Made by a program: the position numbers and the translations under genes | Source of the DNA: Patulibacter americanus DSM 16676 | Lineage (GTDB): Bacteria; Actinomycetota; Thermoleophilia; Solirubrobacterales; Solirubrobacteraceae | Direction: 5' to 3' | NCBI RefSeq assembly: GCF_000420025.1 | Contig: NZ_ATUD01000003.1 | Location: 186,001-250,000 of the forward strand | Length of the DNA stretch: 64,000 nucleotides | The notes under the pieces: generated by a model | Database searches by the model: none | Told to the model about the DNA's origin: nothing | Seen by the model: only the letters and a program-made list of their open reading frames with translations | Shown here: positions 25,732 through 33,816 of the stretch, in pieces | Numbering within the stretch: the first letter of the stretch is position 1 | How the letters are laid out: each line of letters begins with the position of its first letter

Positions 25732-26460
25732 CTAGCCGCGCTCGTCGCGGGGCCGGTTGCCCAGCGGTGCGTAGCCCGTCGCCCCGGGCCGCACGGCGCC
25801 GCCGGACGGCAGGTCGGTGGTCGGACCGGGGGAGACGGGGGCGTCGGGCCGCACGGCCGGCGGGACCCGCGGGGTGCCCGCCGTCGCGTCGCGGTGCGCG
25901 GGCGGCCCGGCGCTGACGGCACCCGGCGTGGCGGTGGCCCCGGGCGTCGTCGGGCGGGTGCCGGGCCACGCGCCGTTCTCCGGGGTGAGCGCGCCCCCGG
26001 GGCCCTGTGCGGGCGTCGTGGTGGATCCGGGGGGCGCGGGCCGGCCCGGGGTGGCGACCACGCCGGGCGATCCGGGGGCGCCCTGCAGGGCGCCCCCTCC
26101 GTGCAGCGCCTCGTCGGCGACGACGTCCTCCGCGGCCGCGTCACCCGACCCGGCGCCGAGGGCGGCCGCGGCCTCCTGGCGACGGCGCTTGCGCTCGCCC
26201 GAGCCGGGGACCTTGGCCGCGAGCGAGCTGATGGGCTGGATCTCGCGCTCGAGGCCCTCCGCGACGTTCACGAGCCGCTCGAGCAACGGGACGATCGTCT
26301 CCATCCGCTGCTCGATGTCGTCGACGCGCTTGTAGACGTGCTGGACCTCGGCCGTCAGGTCGTCGATGGACGACATGCTCCGACCGAAGTCGGTGACCCC
26401 CGTCTCGTGGAGGACCTTCTCGAGGGCCTCCTGGATCTGCTTCAAGGGGTTGGGCGACAC
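25732..26460 (-). CDS. Coiled-coil protein with disordered Pro/Gly/Thr-rich tail, function unknown
   Basis: I do not recognise the family. Residues 1-90 are charged and helical (PLKQIQEALEKVLHETG, DLTAEVQHVYKRVDDIEQRMETIVPLLERLVNVAEGLEREI), with heptad spacing that suggests a coiled coil. A basic patch GERKRRRQ follows, then ~140 residues of low-complexity Pro/Gly/Ala/Thr sequence. No signal peptide or membrane helix. GTG 26460 has both GGGAG and a TAGCGT box seven bases upstream. It lies 10 bp downstream of tadA and may be co-transcribed with it. Confidence 0.75.
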   Translation of the reverse strand: MSPNPLKQIQEALEKVLHETGVTDFGRSMSSIDDLTAEVQHVYKRVDDIEQRMETIVPLLERLVNVAEGLEREIQPISSLAAKVPGSGERKRRRQEAAAALGAGSGDAAAEDVVADEALHGGGALQGAPGSPGVVATPGRPAPPGSTTTPAQGPGGALTPENGAWPGTRPTTPGATATPGAVSAGPPAHRDATAGTPRVPPAVRPDAPVSPGPTTDLPSGGAVRPGATGYAPLGNRPRDERG

Positions 26461-26470
26461 TCCCTGGACG

Positions 26471-27019
26471 CTACCGCTCGGGGGGAGGGGCCACGACCGG
26501 CCGTCCGGCGGGTCGGCGACCGCGGCGAGCGCGGAAGAACGCGCGCAGCAGCTCGGCGCACTCGTCCTCCAGGATCCCGCCGAGCACCTGCGGCCGGTGG
26601 TTCAGGCGGGGCTCGGCCGTCACGTCCAGGACGCTCCCGCACGCGCCCGCCTTCGGGTCGGTGCAGCCGTAGACGACGCGGGGGATGCGGGCCAGCACGG
26701 TGGCGCCGGCGCACATCGCGCACGGCTCCAGGGTCACGTAGAGCGTCGCGTCGTGCACCCGCCAGGTGCCCAGTGCGGCGGCGGCGCGGCGCAGCGCGAG
26801 GATCTCGGCGTGGGCGGTCGGGTCCTCGTCGTGCTCGCGCTCGTTGCGCCCGCGGCCCAGGACGGTGCCGTCGTCCGCGACGACCACCGCGCCGATCGGG
26901 ACGTCGCCGTGGCGCTCGGCCTGGTGGGCCTCCAGGATCGCCTCGCGCATCCACCGCTCGTGGTCGAGGGGCGGCAGGGCCGGGGGCGTGGCGGCCGGGG
27001 CGGGCACGGGGGCGATCAT
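26471..27019 (-). CDS. tadA: tRNA-specific adenosine deaminase TadA
   Basis: Zinc deaminase that makes inosine at the wobble position of tRNA-Arg(ACG). The 182 residues have the zinc-ligand His and catalytic Glu in TAHAEILALR and the paired cysteines in LEPCAMCAGATVLARI, with the family's N-terminal MREAILEAHQAERHGDVPIGAVVV and YGCTDPKAGACGSVLD. Ten to twenty extra residues at each end are low-complexity. A relaxed cytosine deaminase is the only realistic alternative, and the DPKAGACGS segment argues for TadA. Confidence 0.94.
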   Translation of the reverse strand: MIAPVPAPAATPPALPPLDHERWMREAILEAHQAERHGDVPIGAVVVADDGTVLGRGRNEREHDEDPTAHAEILALRRAAAALGTWRVHDATLYVTLEPCAMCAGATVLARIPRVVYGCTDPKAGACGSVLDVTAEPRLNHRPQVLGGILEDECAELLRAFFRARRGRRPAGRPVVAPPPER

Positions 27020-27057
27020 CCCAGGCGCCGGGTGCGGGACGCCCGGCCCCGGAACGA

Positions 27058-27083
27058 CGACGGGCGCCCGTGGGCGCCCGTCG
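27058..27083 (-). terminator. Hairpin terminator of the universal stress protein gene
   Basis: Perfect 12-bp arms (CGACGGGCGCCC / GGGCGCCCGTCG) with a GT loop, 20 bp after the stop. On the minus strand the stem is followed by TCGTTCCGGGG, as after tRNA-Ser(GGA). Confidence 0.8.
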
Positions 27084-27104
27084 CAACGGAGGGGGTGTCC
27101 GCTC

Positions 27105-27551
27105 CTAGGTGGTGCGGACGATGAGCACCGAGCAGGGCGCGTGGTGGCTGATCTTGTTCGGCACGGAGCCGAGCAGGAACCGCTTGGCGCCCGTCATGCC
27201 CTTGTTGCCGACGACGATGAGGTCGCTGCCGAACTCCTCGGCGACGTCGAGGATCGCGTCGGCCGGGTCGCCCTGACGCGCGTACGTGCGGACGTCGGTG
27301 ACGCCGGCGTTCGTGGCGCGCTCCTTGGCCTCGCTCAGCGTGACCTCCACGTCGGCGCGCTCGTTGACCATCCACTCGAGGTCGGCCGGGGCCTGCTTGG
27401 CCTCCTCGCGCAGGCGGGTGCCGGAGACGGGCTCGTAGGCGGACACGATCTCGATCCGCGCGCCGAGGGCCTTGGCGATCCCGATCGCCTCCTTCACTGC
27501 CTGGTTGGCGGTCTCGGAACCGTCGGTTCCGACCACGATCGAGCCGAACAT
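27105..27551 (-). CDS. Universal stress protein (UspA family)
   Basis: 148 residues with a complete single Usp domain: N-terminal FGSIVVGTDGSETANQAVKEAI and the ATP-binding signature VGNKGMTGAKRFLLGSVPNKISHHAPCSVLIVRT (the G-2x-G-9x-G-S/T pattern), so it is of the nucleotide-binding type. ATG 27551 has AAGGAG five to six bases upstream. It stands alone with its own hairpin terminator. Confidence 0.95.
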   Translation of the reverse strand: MFGSIVVGTDGSETANQAVKEAIGIAKALGARIEIVSAYEPVSGTRLREEAKQAPADLEWMVNERADVEVTLSEAKERATNAGVTDVRTYARQGDPADAILDVAEEFGSDLIVVGNKGMTGAKRFLLGSVPNKISHHAPCSVLIVRTT

Positions 27552-27669
27552 GGAACTCCTTGGGCGGGGTGGAAGACTGGCGTCTCTGCCGCTGCGGACG
27601 GTGTCCGGGCGCGGCGGCGCCGATCATCGCACACGGCCCGCCGCCCGAGGCAGCGGGTCCCAGGTGGCG

Positions 27670-27759
27670 TCAGGCCCAGAGCTTCACGGCCGCGATGACG
27701 ATGCTCACGAGCACGCACGCGACCAGCAGGACCTGCATCCAGAACCACGTCGGCGGCAT
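27670..27759 (-). CDS. 29-residue single-pass membrane protein
   Basis: MPPTWFWMQVLLVACVLVS starts a reading frame of 29 codons; about 20 residues form one uninterrupted hydrophobic helix ending in KLWA. There is no ribosome site, but TACCCT lies six bases before the ATG, the same leaderless signature as at about two dozen recognised genes in this window. Short length means no family can be recognised. A chance frame is possible, though random frames in such GC-rich DNA are usually Arg/Pro-rich rather than hydrophobic. Confidence 0.55.
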   Translation of the reverse strand: MPPTWFWMQVLLVACVLVSIVIAAVKLWA

Positions 27760-27857
27760 CGGGCAAGGGTACGGCGTGCGTGCGAGGATGGGCGGCGACG
27801 CATGCACGGACGGCATCCAGCCCTCGCGGACCCCGCGACCCCTCGGCCCCGACGGCG

Positions 27858-28826
27858 ATGATCGGTCCGGCCAAGAAGGAGAAGAAGGGCAAGGGCAAGG
27901 CGCGCCAGGCCGCCCGCCGCGCCGAGGAGGCCCTCGCCGGCGCCCTCGGCCTGCCCACCCCGGACGGCCCGTCCGAGGGCGACGCCCGCCCGCCCGGCCG
28001 TGCCGACGCCGCCGCGTCCGTACCGGCCGCGCCGACACCGGCCCCCACCGCGGAGACCGTCGAGCCCGTGGAGGCGGTCGCGCCCGTGGAGGCGGTCGAG
28101 CCGACCCGGCCCGCCGTGCCGGACACGCCCGCCGCGCCCGTGCGGGAGCCGGAGCCCACGCCGCCTGAGCCGACGCCGGAGCCCGAGCCCACGCCCGAGC
28201 CGACGCCCGCACCCGCAGCGACGGTCGAGCCTGCGCCGACGCTCGAGTCCGACCGGACGCCGACCCGCCGCGCCGATCCTGAGCCCGCGGACGTCCTCGT
28301 CTCCCGTATCGACGCGCTCCGCGAGCGCGTCGACGGCCTGCTCGAGCTCGCCGACGAGGTGCCGCACGCCCCGTCGGCCGAGGACGAGACGGGGGAGGGG
28401 CTCCCCTCGGCCGGTCTCTCGGGTCTGCGGGGCTCCGCGGTCTCCGGGCTCGCGGCCGCGGCGTCCTCAGGCATCGCGGCCTTGCGCCCCGCCGCCACGG
28501 CTCCGGTCCCCGAGCCCGCGACACCGAGGCCCACGCCCGTCACACCGACGCCCATGCCGGCGACGCCGACGCACGCGCCCGTCACACCGACGCACGCGCC
28601 CGTCACACCGGCGCACGCGCCCACCGCCCCCGTTCCCGAGCCCGCCGCGGACGCGCCTCCGACCGTGACCCCGGCGCGGGTCGGGAGCCGCCCGTCGGGT
28701 CCGGCGGTCCTGGTCGCCCGCGAGCTCCTGGCGCGCGGGATGGCCACGGAAGGCGTGCGCAGCCGGCTGCGCGACGGCTACGGCGTGGCGGACCCCGACG
28801 CCGTCCTGGCCGCCCTCGGGCGCTGA
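27858..28826 (+). CDS. Low-complexity Pro/Ala/Thr-rich protein with conserved-looking C-terminal helix pair
   Basis: 322 residues, family not recognised. It opens with a lysine-rich MIGPAKKEKKGKGKARQAAR segment, continues with ~100 residues of PEPTPE/VEPVEAV repeats, a short charged helix (VSRIDALRERVDGLLELADE), then three 21-bp tandem repeats (about 28571-28625) giving THAPVTP heptads. The last 40 residues, LVARELLARGMATEGVRSRL...ADPDAVLAALG, look like a folded helical hairpin and are the part most likely to be functional. No signal peptide. The gene ends at a bidirectional hairpin. Confidence 0.65.
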   Translation: MIGPAKKEKKGKGKARQAARRAEEALAGALGLPTPDGPSEGDARPPGRADAAASVPAAPTPAPTAETVEPVEAVAPVEAVEPTRPAVPDTPAAPVREPEPTPPEPTPEPEPTPEPTPAPAATVEPAPTLESDRTPTRRADPEPADVLVSRIDALRERVDGLLELADEVPHAPSAEDETGEGLPSAGLSGLRGSAVSGLAAAASSGIAALRPAATAPVPEPATPRPTPVTPTPMPATPTHAPVTPTHAPVTPAHAPTAPVPEPAADAPPTVTPARVGSRPSGPAVLVARELLARGMATEGVRSRLRDGYGVADPDAVLAALGR

Positions 28827-28861
28827 GCGCCGCTCCACGCCCGGGCCAGGCGCACCCGCCC

Positions 28862-28887
28862 GACGGTCCGGCCGCGGCCGGACCGTC
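28862..28887. terminator. Bidirectional hairpin between convergent genes
   Basis: Perfect inverted repeat GACGGTCCGGCC / GGCCGGACCGTC with a 2-nt centre, about 35 bp after one stop and 3 bp after the other. Confidence 0.75.
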
Positions 28888-28889
28888 CC

Positions 28890-29819
28890 TCAGACCCCCG
28901 CGCCGTCGCGGAGGTACTGGTCGTAGGAGCGCGGCGCCTTCGCGCGGCCCGACACGACGAGGATCGGTGCGGTGGAGGCCGGGACCAGGGCCGCGGCGCC
29001 CCGCAGCTCGTCGCGGTCGGCCACGCCCGGGCGGGCGACGAGCACGACGCGCACGTCGCCGGCGCGGGCGAGGAGCTCGCGGGTGTCGGCCACCGGCAGC
29101 AGCGGGGCGGTGTCGAGGACGACGTCGACGCCGAGGGCCAGGAGCTCGTCCAGGACCCGGCGCGCGTCGGGTCCGCCGAGGAGCTCGGGCGCGTTGGGCG
29201 GCAGCTCGCCGGCGGGCAGGAGCCGCAGGCCCGGCTCGACCTCGACGAGCAGGTCGGCCACGGGCACCCCGCCGACGATGGCGGCGGTCAGGCCGCGCAG
29301 CGGTGCGCCGACCGTGCTGGGTCCGGCCCCGCCCGCGTCGTCGCGGCCGAGCGCGGCGGCCAGGCCGGGGCGCCGCAGGTCGGCCTCGACGGCGACCACG
29401 GGCCGGCCGGCCCGGGCGAGCGCGCGGGCCAGGCCCGCCGCGACGGTCGTCTTGCCCTCGCCGGGCGCCGCCGAGGTGACGAGCACCGGCCGGGCGGGGG
29501 TGTCCCCGTCCCGCACGGGCGAGAGCGCGGCCCGCAGCATCCGGAACGCCTCCTCGGCGCGGCGGCGGTCGGCCTCGTCGCCCCCGGGCGGCGGCACGTG
29601 CGCGACCAGGGGCAGGTCGGCCACGGCCTGCGCGTCGGCCCCGCCCGTCAGGCGTCGCGGGCGGCGCAGCAGCAGCCAGGCGCCGAAGGCGCCGACGAGG
29701 AGCCCGGCGGCGGCGCCGGCCCCGGTCACCCAGGCGCGGTCGTCGCCGACCAGCAGACCGATCGCGGCGCCGACGAGCGCCGCGGACAGGACGAGGAGCA
29801 GGGCGGGGAGGCGGGGCAC
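28890..29819 (-). CDS. CpsD/BY-kinase-like P-loop ATPase with two N-terminal membrane helices
   Basis: 309 residues. Two hydrophobic helices (ALLLVLSAALVGAAIGLLV and AGAAAGLLVGAFGAWLLL) are followed by a cytoplasmic ATPase with a Walker A loop TSAAPGEGKTTVAAGLARAL, Walker A' VVAVEADLRRPG and Walker B VDVVLDTAPLLPVAD, the set found in bacterial tyrosine kinases that control capsule polymerisation. The C-terminal YDQYLRDGAGV has only two tyrosines, not a full cluster. It follows a lipoprotein gene by 1 bp. No polysaccharide genes are adjacent, so the regulated process is unknown. Confidence 0.82.
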   Translation of the reverse strand: MPRLPALLLVLSAALVGAAIGLLVGDDRAWVTGAGAAAGLLVGAFGAWLLLRRPRRLTGGADAQAVADLPLVAHVPPPGGDEADRRRAEEAFRMLRAALSPVRDGDTPARPVLVTSAAPGEGKTTVAAGLARALARAGRPVVAVEADLRRPGLAAALGRDDAGGAGPSTVGAPLRGLTAAIVGGVPVADLLVEVEPGLRLLPAGELPPNAPELLGGPDARRVLDELLALGVDVVLDTAPLLPVADTRELLARAGDVRVVLVARPGVADRDELRGAAALVPASTAPILVVSGRAKAPRSYDQYLRDGAGV

Positions 29820-29820
29820 G

Positions 29821-30318
29821 TCAGTCGGCGAGGCTGCGGAGGCGGTCGTTGATCGCGCGGGCGGCGGCGTTGACCTCCTGCTCGACCGTGGCGGTCTCGG
29901 TGCTGAAGGCCGTCTTCGCGCGCAGCGTCGCGGAGGAGTCACGATCGCGCAGCGCCCGGCGGAACGCCTGCAGTGGCGCGTTCCAGCGCCCGAAGGCGGC
30001 GATCAGGCGGGCGTGGTTCGGGGCGACGGAGGCCGGCGGGCGGATGCTCCGCAGCTCGCGCTGGACCCCGTCGATGCGCTCGCTCAGGCGCTGCACCGCG
30101 CGCTGCACGTCACGGCGGTCCTGGGCCGCGACGGCCGCCTTGTCGAGGCCCGCGAGATCCTGCTCGAACCGCGTCTGCACCTGGTTGACCCGGTCGGCGT
30201 AGGCCCCGGCGTCGCGGACCTCGGCCGCCTGGCCGCCACAGCCCGCGAGGGCGGTCGTCACGGCGACGGCCGCCAGCAGCGCGCGCGGACGGAGGGCTGT
30301 GCGCGCGCGTCCGGTCAC
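29821..30318 (-). CDS. Putative lipoprotein, helical
   Basis: 165 residues with a lipoprotein signal: Arg-rich start, hydrophobic ALLAAVAVTTALAG, lipobox LAGC at about residue 27. The mature part is helical and charged, with an IRPPASVAPNHARLIAAF segment like the PP-x-x-W region of the secreted proteins encoded at 40.7-44.1 kb. GTG 30318 is seven bases after TAACGT. The stop is directly followed by the GTG of the BY-kinase-like gene, so the two form an operon. Confidence 0.8.
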   Translation of the reverse strand: MTGRARTALRPRALLAAVAVTTALAGCGGQAAEVRDAGAYADRVNQVQTRFEQDLAGLDKAAVAAQDRRDVQRAVQRLSERIDGVQRELRSIRPPASVAPNHARLIAAFGRWNAPLQAFRRALRDRDSSATLRAKTAFSTETATVEQEVNAAARAINDRLRSLAD

Positions 30319-30328
30319 GTGGCGGACG

Positions 30329-32071
30329 TTACCCCGGCAGCAGCTTCCCCGGGTTCATCACCCCGGCCGGGTCCAGCCGCGCCTGGACGGCCCGGACGAC
30401 CTCCACGCCGAGGGGGCCGATCTCGTCCGTCATCCAGGGGGCGTGGTCCGTCCCGACCGCGTGGTGGTGGGTGATGGACGCCCCGCGGGCGGCGATCGCG
30501 TCGCCGGCGGCCCGCTTCGCGCCGGCCCAGCGCGTGGCCGTCGCGCCCGGATCGTCCCCGCCCCGGGCGACGACCGTGAGGTAGAGGGAGGCGCCCTCCG
30601 CGTAGACGTGGCTGACGTGGCCCATGACGATCACCGGCGCGCCGGACCCGTCGGCCAGGGCCTCCTGCAGGGCGGCGGTCAGGCCGGCGCGGAGCTCCGG
30701 CAGGCGCGACCACAGGGTCGTCGTCTCGAGGGTCTCGACGAGCACGCCGAGGTCGAGCAGGGCGTCGCGCAGGTACGGAGCCTCGAACCGGCCGCGCCGC
30801 CAGGCCTCGCCGGGGGCGGGGCCGTCCGGCACGCCGCCGTGCGCCGCGAGGATGCGGCCCGCGCGCTCGGCGCGGCTGTTCACCGCCGCCCCGTCCGGCC
30901 CGTCCCACCCGACGACCACGAGGCACTGGCCCGCGACGGGCTCCGTGCGCGGCGCGGTGGCGCCGTCGTCCTGCGTGACCGTCGCCAGGCGCATCGCGGA
31001 CTCGACCTCGTCCGACATCCGCATCACGGTCGGGCGCTCCCCCGAGCGCGCCAGGTCGCGCAGCGCCGCGGCGCCGGCCGCGAAGGAGGGCAGGGTCCAC
31101 CCCTCGTAGCGCGCGGCCGCGGGCACCGGCTGCACGCGCACCGTGACCTCCGTGATGACCCCGAGCGTGCCCTCGCTGCCCAGGAGGACGCCGAGCAGGT
31201 CGGGGCCGGCGGCGTTCGGCGGTCGCTCGGCGACCCGCAGCTCGCCCGACGGGGTGGCGACCCGGAGGCCGACCACCATCGCGTCGAAGCGCCCGTAGCC
31301 CGAGGACGCCTGGCCGCTGGAGCGCGTCGCCGCGCAGCCGCCGACCGAGGCCCGCTCGTAGGACTGCGGCAGGTGGCCGAGGGTGAGGCCGTGGACGGCG
31401 AGCAGCGCGTCGGCCTGCGGCAGCAGCAGCCCGGCCTGCAGGGTCGCGATCCGGTCCTCCGGCGACACCCGCACGAGGCGGTCGAGTCGCCGCAGGTCCA
31501 GCGCGACCACGCCGTCCAGGTCACCCCGTAGCGCGCGCAGGCCGCCGACGACGCTCGTGCCGCCGCCGAAGGGGACGACGGCGATCCGCAGCGCCGCGCA
31601 CGCCTCGACCACGGCCTGCGTCTCCTCCGGCGATCCCGACGTGACGACGGCGTCGGGCGCCTCGGGCAGCCGACCGGCCCGGGCGGCGAGGAGGTCGAGC
31701 GTGCTCTTCCCGGCGGCGTGCGCCAGCCGGGTCGCGTGGTCGTCGCGAACGTGGTCGTCCCCGACGATCCCCGTGAGCGCCTCGCGGGCCGCGGCGGGCA
31801 GCGCGGGGGCGGGGAGGACGACGGCGTCCGGGTCCCCGGGGGTGGCGACGGTCTCGCCCGTCACGCCGAACGCGCCACGCAGCAGCTCGAGCAGGCCGGC
31901 GCCCAGGGGCTCGACGTGGTCGGGGTCGGCCCAGCCGGACCACGAGACCGGGAAGGCTTCGCGCCCGGTCGGCGGCGCGGCCGGGAGCCCGGCCGGGGCG
32001 ACGGGGGCGGCGGTCGGCGCGGCGGGATCGGTGGCCGACGCGATGGGGGGCGGGCCGGGGGACGAGCTCAT
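30329..32071 (-). CDS. FAD-binding oxidase, alkyldihydroxyacetonephosphate synthase-like
   Basis: 580 residues of the VAO/PCMH flavoprotein superfamily. The FAD-binding domain shows VVPFGGGTSVVGGL, ASVGGCAATRSSGQASSGYGRFDAMVVGLRVATPSGELR and LGSEGTLGVITEVTVRV; the cap domain ends with ASITHHHAVGTDHAPWM and LDPAGVMNPGKLLPG, where the His run before the C-terminus matches the AGPS branch. In other organisms that enzyme makes ether-lipid precursors. Divergence from glpD suggests glycerol-3-phosphate or glycerolipid metabolism. D-lactate/glycolate oxidase-type activity is the alternative. Confidence 0.86.
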   Translation of the reverse strand: MSSSPGPPPIASATDPAAPTAAPVAPAGLPAAPPTGREAFPVSWSGWADPDHVEPLGAGLLELLRGAFGVTGETVATPGDPDAVVLPAPALPAAAREALTGIVGDDHVRDDHATRLAHAAGKSTLDLLAARAGRLPEAPDAVVTSGSPEETQAVVEACAALRIAVVPFGGGTSVVGGLRALRGDLDGVVALDLRRLDRLVRVSPEDRIATLQAGLLLPQADALLAVHGLTLGHLPQSYERASVGGCAATRSSGQASSGYGRFDAMVVGLRVATPSGELRVAERPPNAAGPDLLGVLLGSEGTLGVITEVTVRVQPVPAAARYEGWTLPSFAAGAAALRDLARSGERPTVMRMSDEVESAMRLATVTQDDGATAPRTEPVAGQCLVVVGWDGPDGAAVNSRAERAGRILAAHGGVPDGPAPGEAWRRGRFEAPYLRDALLDLGVLVETLETTTLWSRLPELRAGLTAALQEALADGSGAPVIVMGHVSHVYAEGASLYLTVVARGGDDPGATATRWAGAKRAAGDAIAARGASITHHHAVGTDHAPWMTDEIGPLGVEVVRAVQARLDPAGVMNPGKLLPG

Positions 32072-32095
32072 GGAGGTGAACAGTTGCACGAAGAG

Positions 32096-32115
32096 TGTCA
32101 ACTTGACTGTACGCT
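32096..32115. promoter_or_regulatory. Divergent promoter/operator between the FAD-oxidase and glpD genes
   Basis: GTCAACTTGAC (32097-32107) is an 11-bp palindrome. TTGACA reads out of it on the minus strand and TTGACT on the plus strand, and TACGCT (32110-32115) stands six bases before the glpD ATG. A regulator such as the TetR protein encoded just after glpD could bind here; that link is inferred. Confidence 0.45.
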
Positions 32116-32121
32116 GGACCC

Positions 32122-33693
32122 ATGCCCCTCCCGCGCGAGGCCGTCCCCGGCTCCCTGAACGCCGCCCAGCGCGCCCGCGATCTCGCGGCCCTGGGCGACG
32201 GCGCGCCCGTGGACCTCGTGGTCGTCGGCGGCGGGGTCACGGGCGCCGGCGTGGCGCTCGACGCCGCGTCGCGTGGGCTGCGCACCGTCCTCCTCGAGCG
32301 CCACGACCTCGCGTCGGGGACGAGCCGGTGGTCGAGCAAGCTGGTGCACGGTGGACTGCGGTATCTCGCGTCGGGCGACCTGGGGCTCGCCCTCGAGTCG
32401 GCCCGCGAGCGCCACGTGCTGCTCACCCGCACCGCACCGCACCTGGTCCATCCGCTGCCGTACCTGCTGCCCGTCGGCGGGCCGGGCGGTGCGGGCGGGC
32501 GCGAGGCCGCCGCCATGCGGGCGGGTCTGCTGCTGGGCGACGGGCTCCGGGCGCTGGCGCGCACACCCCGCCGGGCGCTGCCGCGCAGCCACCGCATCGA
32601 CGCCGCGGCCGCCGAGGCGCTGGCGCCCGGGCTCGCGACGTCGCTGCGGGGCGGGGCGCTCCTGGGCTGGGACGGCCGGCTCGAGGACGACGCCCGCCTC
32701 GTCGTCGCCCTCGCCCGTACCGCCGCCGCCCACGGCGCGCGGGTGATCACGGGCGCCGCCGTCGAGCACGCGGCGCCGGGGGACGTCCGCCTGCGCGACG
32801 CCGAGACGGGGCAGACCGTGACGCTCGCGCCGCGCGCGGTGGTCAACGCGACGGGTGTGTGGGCCGGTGGCCTGGACGACGGCGTGGCGCTGCGGCCCAG
32901 CCGCGGCAGCCACCTCGTGCTCTCGCCCGCCGCGTTCGGCGGCGCGCTGCGCGCCCAGGTGTCGATCCCGGTCCCCGGTGCGTTCGGCCGCTTCCTGCTC
33001 GCGATCCCGCGGCCCGACGGCACGGTCATCCTCGGGCTCACGGACGAGCCCGTGGACGGGCCGATCCCGGACGTGCCGGAGCCGGCGGACGCCGAGATCG
33101 CCGCGCTGCTCGAGGGTGGATCGAGGGCGTTCCGCCGGCCGCTGCTGCCCGAGCACGTGGAGGGCGCGTTCGCCGGCCTGCGCCCGCTCGTGGCCGGGGG
33201 CGCGGACGCCACGGCCGACCTCTCCCGCCACCACGTCGTGCGGCGGGCGGACAGCGGGCTCGTGACCGTCACGGGCGGCAAGCTCACGACCTACCGGCGG
33301 ATGGCCGAGGACGCGGTCGACCTGGCCGTCGCCACGGCCGGCCTGTCGGCGCGGCCCTGCCGCACGACGGACCTGCCCCTGCTCGGCGCCGCGCCGTGCG
33401 ACGCGCTGCGGGCGCTGCGTCAACCGCCGCGGCTCGTCGACCGCCACGGCGCCGAGGCCCCGCAGGTCGCCGCCCTCGCCGACGCGCAGCCCGAGCTGCA
33501 CGCTCCCGTCGTCCCGGGCGAGGACGTCCTGGCCTGCGAGCTGATCTGGGCCGTCCGTCACGAGGGTGCCCGCACGGTCGGCGACCTGCTCGACCGCCGC
33601 ACCCGCCTGGGCCTGCGCCCCGCGGTGCGGGAGCGGGCCGTCGCGGCGGCCGAGCGGGCGCTGGAGCAGGCCGCGGTGGTGGCGGCGACCTGA
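32122..33693 (+). CDS. glpD: Glycerol-3-phosphate dehydrogenase, FAD-dependent (GlpD family)
   Basis: Oxidises sn-glycerol-3-phosphate to dihydroxyacetone phosphate and passes electrons to quinone. The 523 residues carry the FAD Rossmann motif DLVVVGGGVTGAGVALDAASRG, the GlpD-specific ERHDLASGTSRWSSKLVHGGLRYL, the substrate-side TGGKLTTYRRMAEDAVD, and a C-terminal helical domain with LICELIWAVRHEGARTV-like sequence (CELIWAVRHEGARTVGDLL). The protein lies at the membrane face in known relatives. A TetR gene follows about 120 bp downstream. Confidence 0.94.
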   Translation: MPLPREAVPGSLNAAQRARDLAALGDGAPVDLVVVGGGVTGAGVALDAASRGLRTVLLERHDLASGTSRWSSKLVHGGLRYLASGDLGLALESARERHVLLTRTAPHLVHPLPYLLPVGGPGGAGGREAAAMRAGLLLGDGLRALARTPRRALPRSHRIDAAAAEALAPGLATSLRGGALLGWDGRLEDDARLVVALARTAAAHGARVITGAAVEHAAPGDVRLRDAETGQTVTLAPRAVVNATGVWAGGLDDGVALRPSRGSHLVLSPAAFGGALRAQVSIPVPGAFGRFLLAIPRPDGTVILGLTDEPVDGPIPDVPEPADAEIAALLEGGSRAFRRPLLPEHVEGAFAGLRPLVAGGADATADLSRHHVVRRADSGLVTVTGGKLTTYRRMAEDAVDLAVATAGLSARPCRTTDLPLLGAAPCDALRALRQPPRLVDRHGAEAPQVAALADAQPELHAPVVPGEDVLACELIWAVRHEGARTVGDLLDRRTRLGLRPAVRERAVAAAERALEQAAVVAAT

Positions 33694-33816
33694 GTCTGCG
33701 GGCCCGGGCGCGAAGCCGGTCGCCCGCCCCGGATCGGCCCGTCCGGCGGCGCACGCCGTCGTGGGTGTCGTCGTGCTCTCGTGCGAAGCGCCGACGCGCA
33801 CGCCAGAATGCTCCGC

